Origin: Terfezia claveryi
Lineage: Eukaryota > Ascomycota > Pezizomycetes > Pezizales > Pezizaceae
Assembly (NCBI GenBank): GCA_015179025.1
Contig: WHUX01000782.1
Span: 1 to 10,702 of the forward strand
DNA length: 10,702 nt
Reading direction: 5' to 3'
Part shown: one piece after another, positions 6,648 through 10,702 of the stretch
Position numbering within the stretch: the first letter of the stretch is position 1
Layout of the letters: each line of letters begins with the position of its first letter
Made by a program: the position numbers and the translations under genes
The notes under the pieces: model-generated
The model's input: only the letters and a program-made list of their open reading frames with translations
Told to the model about the DNA's origin: nothing
Databases searched by the model: none

Positions 6648-7338
6648 TCTGGAGGTCTTAGTGTCTTGAATAAAAGAGGGCAAATCTTTGTCAATTGCTA
6701 TTCTCTTTTTAGAATGAGTAGTGACGGCGGCGGTGTTGATTAGAATTGCATTACTGCTGCTAGCGGTTGTAGCTGGTTGTTGAGGTGCATTCCATGGTTG
6801 TTGTGGGACAACAGGAGTATCCATGATCTCCTGTTCCATTTGTCGGTTGGTCATCTGTTCGGTAGGGTTACTGAACTGAATGCTGGGTTGGAGAGTAGGT
6901 CGTGTCGGCTTGTTAGTAATCCATCTTTTTGCCCATTCTCCGATTTCCTGGATAGCTTCTTCGCGGCTGAGAGCTTGTGGAGGTGGATAAGCTAGCGTTT
7001 GTTGTACTGGTGCTAGTTCCTTTTGAGGCTCATTTGTGGATACGAGATGCGCAATACGAGTCGTAAGGAATTCCTTCTCCTTCTTAAGAACTGAGGCTGT
7101 CAGGTCACAGTTCAAACTACCATGTCCGTGGTGGTTGTAGATTGCACATGTTTCGACGGTGAACATGCGGTTGTTCATGGTGTGGGAGCTGCCATGAACT
7201 GGACAGTAAAAATCATGGCAAAAGAACCAGTGCATCCTTTTGTGTTATTGCTAATTGCTATGAGCCAGGTCGATAGCAATTTCTTTCGCTTCTTCAGGAG
7301 CGAAGGTATTTTATTGTGCGTTTTCAGAAGATGGAGGC
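6648..7338 (-). pseudogene. gag: Gag fragment of element N2, cut by N3
   Basis: Read leftwards from the N3 boundary: PPSSENAQ, a TAA, NTFAPEEAKEIAIDLAHSN, TAG and TAA, then a 196-codon stop-free stretch. The last begins with MHWFFCHDFYCPVHGSSH, which resembles the YC..HG..H motif seen in some fungal Gag proteins, then the knuckle-like CAIYNHHGHGSLNC, and ends in a Gln/Pro/Thr/Ser-rich linker. The Tyr in the knuckle stands where Cys is expected. Packaging of RNA and particle assembly would be the role. The start is not in the window because N3 separates it. The apparent ORF continuing to 7604 crosses the N3 boundary and is not Gag beyond 7338. Confidence 0.7.
7107..7148 (-). other. Degenerate CCHC knuckle in N2 Gag
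   Basis: CAIYNHHGHGSLNC has the spacing C-X2-(C)-X4-H-X4-C, with Tyr at the second Cys position. The codon is TAC, one G-to-A step from TGC, consistent with the other transitions in this element. Zinc binding would be lost or weakened. Confidence 0.55.
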
Positions 7339-7400
7339 TGTAACGACGGCTCTAGGGACAGGGCGACCAAGGGGTACGCCGGGGCAGTGGCAAAGGGGAA

Positions 7401-7429
7401 TCGCACACGTAGGAGTGCTACGTGTGTGA
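7401..7429. other. Long hairpin in N3 LTR
   Basis: TCGCACACGTAG-GAGTG-CTACGTGTGTGA pairs at 11 of 12 positions with a 5-base loop. It is the longest stem seen in the window. On the minus strand it lies downstream of the possible TATA, so it could be in the transcribed R/U5 part. Confidence 0.6.
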
Positions 7430-7706
7430 TCTGGGGAAAGGCCAGGGACAAGGCAAGGGCAAGAGGCAAGAGAGGCCGAGGGCAAGGGGCACGAGACATG
7501 CGGAGGCAGTTGCCGCGTGTGTCGGAGGGAGGCAGATATACTACAGAGCTGTTCACAAGACAAGGGGATGCACAAGGGAGGTGCACAAGCATTGGGAGAG
7601 GCAAGATCCTGTATTAGGTATACAAGAGGTTGGATGGGGATCCAACGAGAGGGCGGAGGGACGAAGATATATATACATGATTCCAGGCCAAGGCCGTGGA
7701 AGGAAT

Positions 7707-7873
7707 AAGCTTCCCGAGATTCCTATCTCGGAAGCTAAGATAACAATCACCCATCGACGACACCCGAACAAGCCTGTTCGAGTGTCAAAACAGCACAACA
7801 CCCGAACAAGCCTGTTCAAGTGTCAAATCAAGACTACAATCAACAATAACGAGATTCGGACGGAATCCCGTCT
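7707..7873. repeat. Cluster of four palindromes in N3 U3
   Basis: In order: CCGAGAT-TCCT-ATCTCGG with flanking AGCTT/AAGCT arms; GACACCCGAACA-AGCC-TGTTCGAGTGTC; a second, diverged copy ACACCCGAACA-AGCC-TGTTCAAGTGT starting 39 bases on; and GGACGG-AATC-CCGTCT. The two central units share the same loop AGCC and are direct copies. The cluster lies just upstream of the possible TATA on the minus strand. CCG/CGG inverted triplets resemble fungal Zn2Cys6 regulator sites, which is inference only. Confidence 0.6.
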
Positions 7874-7910
7874 GACTCTCAAACCCGGTTAGGAAAGGAC
7901 GGTTGTGACA

Positions 7911-7925
7911 CTATCCCCCCTTTTA
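7911..7925 (-). other. Polypurine tract of element N3
   Basis: The minus strand reads TAAAAGGGGGGATAG directly before TGTCACAACC, a classic plus-strand primer site of gypsy-type elements. The DNA from 7926 to 8039 is 3' untranslated, A-rich (AAACAAACAAACAAAAC on the plus strand), with no domain visible. Confidence 0.75.
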
Positions 7926-8333
7926 GGCTCGGAGCCCCAGCGATGAAAGACAAGGCGAAAGGCAAGACAAAAACAAACAAACAAAACAGGCGACTAAACC
8001 AATAACCCAAAACACAACCCCAATGCCGGAAGTACATACTGTCACGGGGGCCCTATTAACTGATAGTGCTCTTGCGACTATTAGGATGGCTGTAATTTCC
8101 TGCCGCAATGATATCTATTCCACAACACAGAATATCAATCCTATAGCAGTAAAGTTTAGTCCAACGATAGTTCCTCACGACGGATCTTATTTCACAACAC
8201 AAAATAAATTCTATGTCGCTTTAAATGTAAAGTTAACTCAAGACTTAGAACTTTGTAGGCTTCGTGTACTCAAGGTGCTCTTGCTTTCGAATACTCGCTG
8301 GTGGTAGAATGAATTCAACCGGAACTACTTGCA

Positions 8334-8342
8334 CTATTTATA
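8334..8342 (-). promoter_or_regulatory. Putative LTR TATA box, element B
   Basis: TATAAATAG on the minus strand, at the same place in the LTR as in element A although nearby bases differ between copies (for example TCCTAT against TCCCGT just beside it). Transcription would run left through the remaining R and U5 region. Confidence 0.45.
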
Positions 8343-8512
8343 TCCCGTGGTGTTCGTAGATATTCTTATGATAAAAATATTTTATAAAACGCGGGCCTAC
8401 CTGTCACCTTGGAATTTCTTCCTAAGTGTTATGCCATCCACACCTTTGTTAATGCAGTTGCTATCTGTACTCGTTGTCACAGGTTACTAACCCGAACGTA
8501 GAGAATATTCCC

Positions 8513-8683
8513 ATGTCTGCATGTTATACATACTTCGCTTATAGCTCGCTTATCCCATTAAAGAATTCTTATCCGAGACAACTAAATTCAATTTCAGATA
8601 CGTTACCAATCCCTGATACTATCGAATTACCATCCGACAATATCCGAAGGCATCTAATTATGTTTCCGGCAATATTCACTTAA
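8513..8683 (+). CDS. Small ORF antisense within the B LTR, 56 aa, unknown
   Basis: Counterpart of the ORF at 1304-1474, same start and stop and same length. It differs at two residues (Ala for Thr in the first ten residues, Asp for Asn near the middle of the second half). In this copy the open frame also extends upstream to 8474 without an ATG; in copy A that extension is closed by a TAG. So the ATG start is the shared one. No domain is recognised, and the case for coding is weak but testable. Confidence 0.2.
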   Translation: MSACYTYFAYSSLIPLKNSYPRQLNSISDTLPIPDTIELPSDNIRRHLIMFPAIFT

Positions 8684-9131
8684 TAGTGTCTAGTGTCCAT
8701 TGAAAATAATTTTCAACTGCACATAACTCTATGAATAGAGAACCGTGGTTCACAAGTAGATTACCATTGGAAAGGTATCAACGCATAGAAGATTATAGAA
8801 TCTTAGTTTATCGCGATACCCAAATTATTCATGAAGTTATTACCAATAATAAGTAAACCTCCTCGTAGACCTATATAACCATATTAAAAGTCTTATATCT
8901 CCATGAGTTTAACTCCGATTATAAAAAGGATTGCACAAATGGAATCAGGACGAAGAGTAGGCCTAGATAGAACCTTGAAACATTCAATTCGGAGAACTTT
9001 ATGTTTTGGCCCTACCTTTGGCCTCTGTCCTGGGCGCACTCCCTTATAGTGTCACCGGACGCACTTTGGTCTAAAGTGCACCCTCGGTCCTTCATTTTTT
9101 TAGTTATTTTTACCGAATTATTTTCCTGCAG

Positions 9132-9180
9132 TTCAGGGTAATAATTCAATATTCAGGGTAACGCCAAGACTTCAGGGTAA
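9132..9180. repeat. Triple TTCAGGGTAA motif, LTR B
   Basis: Exact copies at 9132, 9152 and 9171 with the same spacing as in LTR A, although the spacer between the first two has changed (TAATTCAATA against TAATTAGCAA). Conservation of the motifs across changed spacers hints at function. Confidence 0.6.
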
Positions 9181-9502
9181 CAGCTAATATATCTAGCATA
9201 TATATGCATATAGTCAGCATATTAATCTGAGTATAACAATTGAACCATTAATCGGATTCTTATGAAACTTAAACCATAGCTCCCTCAAGGGTCTATGGAC
9301 GTTCCATAAGGGTCTTAACCATCTAGGATGATTATAAACTATTCCGAGGTTCATACTCGTTTCATATACTTAACTCTTATAGATAAGTATTAGAAACGTT
9401 TGCACCACACTGCTAAGAGTGTACCTAGAGTTCATATAGATTCTAGGGTCGTTCTATAAGGGCCCAAGTACTTTCGGTAGAGCTGGATGTCACCCCGTGA
9501 CA

Positions 9503-9520
9503 GTGCCTCCCCCCTTAAGG
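9503..9520 (-). other. Polypurine tract of element B
   Basis: The minus strand reads CCTTAAGGGGGGAGGCAC directly before TGTCACGGGG. It is uninterrupted here, unlike in element A. The DNA from 9521 to 9745 is 3' untranslated. Confidence 0.8.
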
Positions 9521-9745
9521 TTCTTGTCCGCAAGAACCTAATTGATCATGCAATCAGAATCATTATTGCTACTAACAACAATGGATGGGGCTTGAGGACC
9601 AGTCCTTATATATAACAGCCAAAACATAGCTGCGTACGTCTCTTTGCACCCCTGGGACAATATGGCATAAGAAATACAGGTAAAACAAAAACGTAAAGAT
9701 AATTCAAAAAACCTAATGCCTAATATAGGAAAAAAAGAAAAATCC

Positions 9746-10021
9746 TCACAAGATAACATCAGGGTCCCGAGGCTTACGAGGATTATCCAGATGGAATTTT
9801 CGAATTAAATCGGCTGCTCCATCCTTCAGGTTCTCATATGGTTCCCATGTGTCGTCATCAGGACCATAACCCCTCCAAGAGACTAAATACATAACCCGTC
9901 CCTTCCTGAGCTCACTTGTCCTAACCTTTTCCACCTGGTATTCCGATTCTTCGAGGTCGACTGGAGGGGGTGTTGGCGAGCGTCTGCCGGCAATCGTGTT
10001 AAGGTGGTAGGGTTCCAACAA
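9746..10021 (-). pseudogene. Chromodomain of element B
   Basis: A 91-codon intact stretch with EYQVEKVRTSELRKGRVMY, LVSWRGYGPDDDTWEPYEN and DLIRKFHLDNPRKPRDP. The aromatic cage positions (Tyr, Trp, Trp) are present. A Pro-rich linker (SPTPPPVDLEES) joins it to the integrase. It is closer to the family pattern than the A copy and is the best-preserved protein domain in the window. Confidence 0.92.
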
Positions 10022-10702
10022 ACTAATATGAAAAACTGGGTGAGTTTTGCCTATGCTCGGGGGAAGCTCTCACTCATAGGCATAGGTGCCTATAAGCCAT
10101 TTGATTCTAAACTTCTCTCGTAACTTGTAGTCAAGCTTCTTGGTCGGACGCCTTGTTTTGATGTTCTTTGCGTTGACCATGACCCAATCTCCCACTTTGA
10201 ATGTCGGTTCCTTCTCTGCTACCTTGAGATTGTAGTATTTGGACATCCGGTCCTGTGCTGTCTTCATGTTCTCCCTCATAGCCTCCCTCATTGCATCCAA
10301 GGTTTCGACTGTCTTAACTGCCTCAGGGTTGTTCGATTCAGTTGAGGCTTTGGTTGGGTTCTGGAAATTATTTTCTGGGTGTTGAGCGTATGCGGCAAAG
10401 AATGGTGTGAGTTTGGTACTAGAATGGACAATGTTATTATAACAGAACTCGGCAAATGGTAATAACTCGACCCAGTCATCCTGATCCCAACAGCAATATG
10501 TCCGTAGATAATGCTCAAGGGTCTGGTTGACTTGTTCAGTTTGACCATCAGTCTGGGGGTGATATGCCGAGGACTTATCCAACTCAACTCCTAATAACCG
10601 CATTACCTCCATCCAAAACGAACTTGTAAACCGAATCCCGATCCGAAACAACCCTCTTTGGTAATCCATGCAGCCTCCAAACCTCCTTGACAAATATCCC
10701 AG
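9746..10702 (-). pseudogene. pol: Pol 3' fragment of element B: integrase plus chromodomain
   Basis: Read from the right edge: the integrase core enters in mid-domain (LHGLPKRVVSDRDS in one frame, about 10690-10632), then a small indel at about 10631 moves the frame, and it continues as FTSSFWMEVMRLLGVELDKS, HPQTDGQTEQ with the catalytic Glu, the C-terminal domain with FKVGDWVMVNAKN, a TGA at 10070, then LPPSIGKTHPVFHISLLEPY and the chromodomain to the stop at 9746. The 3' part, 10630 to 9746, is one frame with only that stop. In copy A the residue at the TGA is Leu. The first catalytic Asp is beyond the right edge. The protein would insert element DNA, but two lesions make this copy inactive unless the frameshift is bypassed. 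Confidence 0.9.

Larger units (their letters stand above)
4052..7338 (-). mobile_element. Ty3/gypsy-type element N2: Gag-integrase without reverse transcriptase
   Basis: This is a second, unrelated leftward element inserted into the pol of element A. Visible parts are the 3' LTR, the polypurine tract and a single minus-strand frame carrying Gag zinc knuckles, integrase and chromodomain. The right side ends inside gag at 7338, where the LTR of element N3 begins, so the gag start and 5' LTR lie outside. Only about 80 codons separate the CCHC knuckle from the integrase N-terminus; a normal gypsy element has some 450-600 codons of protease, reverse transcriptase and RNase H there. The element therefore appears to be an internally deleted, non-autonomous form that would need enzymes from a relative. 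Confidence 0.85.
4770..7338 (-). pseudogene. Gag-integrase-chromodomain frame of element N2
   Basis: All recognisable coding pieces between 7338 and 4770 lie in one reading frame with no frameshift, about 856 codons, broken only by stops at 7311, 7251, 7245, 6645, 6411, 5952, 5094, 5034 and 4998. The final TAA at 4770 lies just before the polypurine tract and is probably the original stop. Order: acidic/Ala-rich Gag piece, YCPVHGSSH motif, first CCHC knuckle (one Cys lost), long Pro/Gln-rich linker, second intact CCHC knuckle, about 80-codon linker, integrase zinc domain, integrase core, C-terminal domain, chromodomain and basic tail. Protease, reverse transcriptase and RNase H motifs are absent. 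The intact frame across the missing segment suggests the joined gene was once translated as a unit, though an in-frame deletion by chance (one in three) cannot be excluded. Confidence 0.8.
7339..7910 (-). repeat. 3' LTR of element N3 (572 bp)
   Basis: The right end CGGTTGTGACA abuts a strong polypurine tract. The left end TGTAACGACGG matches the inverted right end TGTCACAACCG at 8 of 11 positions. The left end also falls exactly where N2 gag stops making sense. The first 220 bp are GC-rich and repetitive in purines (GGCAAGGGCAAGAGGCAAG). A possible minus-strand TATA (TATATATATC) lies at 7666-7675. At least five palindromes follow (7401-7429, 7707-7737, 7759-7786, 7798-7823, 7858-7873). Plus-strand ORFs here look like shadows of the low-complexity DNA. 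Confidence 0.65.
7339..8039 (-). mobile_element. LTR element N3 (3' LTR and 3' internal end)
   Basis: A third leftward element, inserted in the gag of N2. Only the 3' LTR, polypurine tract and 114 bp of 3' internal DNA are visible before element B interrupts it at 8040. The predicted target duplication is GAGGC (7334-7338). No coding domain is visible, so assignment to Ty3/gypsy is by end sequence and polypurine tract only. It is richer in G and C on the left half than the rest of the window. Confidence 0.65.
8040..9502 (-). repeat. 3' LTR of element B (1463 bp)
   Basis: The ends TGTCACGGGG and CCCCGTGACA form a perfect 10-bp terminal inverted repeat, and the polypurine tract abuts the right end. 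It is 6 bp longer than LTR A. It keeps the TATAAATAG (8334-8342, minus), the three TTCAGGGTAA motifs (9132-9180) and the antisense small ORF (8513-8683). It is not the partner LTR of A: both LTRs are followed by the same pol 3' end, so they belong to two separate insertions. Confidence 0.93.
8040..10702 (-). mobile_element. Ty3/gypsy chromovirus, element B (same family as A)
   Basis: This is a second copy of the A family in the same orientation: 3' LTR, polypurine tract, chromodomain and integrase, running off the right edge. It matches 833 to about 3490 throughout with scattered differences. It is inserted in the 3' end of N3, with predicted target duplication CATAC (8035-8039). It is much less decayed than A: one stop and one frame lesion are seen in the 319 codons visible. 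As the innermost insertion it should be the youngest. Confidence 0.92.

Noticed and set aside
7311..7604. Minus-strand Pro/Leu-rich ORF as the N-terminus of N2 Gag
   Set aside because: The frame happens to run across the N3 LTR boundary at 7339. Only the last few residues before the stop belong to N2 gag.
7422..7892. 156-residue Gly/Arg/Lys-rich plus-strand ORF
   Set aside because: It lies inside the N3 LTR, antisense to the element, and follows the purine-rich low-complexity DNA and palindromes. No domain is seen.
833..9502. LTRs A and B as the two ends of a single element
   Set aside because: Both are followed on the right by the same polypurine tract, 3' untranslated DNA, chromodomain and integrase. 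Paired LTRs would have a primer-binding site on one side, so these are two separate insertions.

Overview
The window is a stack of degraded LTR retrotransposons of the Ty3/gypsy chromodomain type (chromoviruses). The C-terminal chromodomains, the fungal-style integrases and the RIP-like stop codons suggest the repeat-rich DNA of a filamentous fungus, probably an ascomycete. I cannot name the species. There is no intact cellular gene. I saw no tRNA, rRNA, CRISPR array or bacterial operon.

Layout, left to right. 1-832 is older flanking DNA with a two-unit 55-bp repeat and a decayed acidic open frame on the minus strand. At 833 starts element A: a 1457-bp LTR (833-2289), a polypurine tract, then the 3' end of pol (chromodomain and integrase, minus strand) as far as 4051. 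At 4052 element N2 interrupts A: a 690-bp LTR (4052-4741), a polypurine tract, then one long reading frame (4770-7338) that joins Gag zinc knuckles directly to integrase and chromodomain, with no protease, reverse transcriptase or RNase H. At 7339 element N3 interrupts the N2 gag: a 572-bp LTR (7339-7910), a polypurine tract and 114 bp of 3' internal DNA. At 8040 element B interrupts N3. B belongs to the same family as A, with a 1463-bp LTR (8040-9502), polypurine tract, chromodomain and integrase running off the right edge.

All four elements lie on the minus strand. Only their 3' LTRs are visible, which is what successive insertions of each element into the last would leave (A, then N2, then N3, then B). 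The missing halves should lie to the right of the window in reverse order. The load of stop codons falls along the inferred age order: about 7 in 506 codons of A, 9 in 856 of N2, and 1 in 319 of B.

No element here looks able to make its own proteins. The most interesting points are the Gag-integrase frame without reverse transcriptase, the palindrome-rich LTR of N3, the 41-bp repeats just upstream of a TATA box in the N2 LTR, a small antisense ORF kept in both A-family LTRs, and frame lesions at the same integrase site in both A-family copies.
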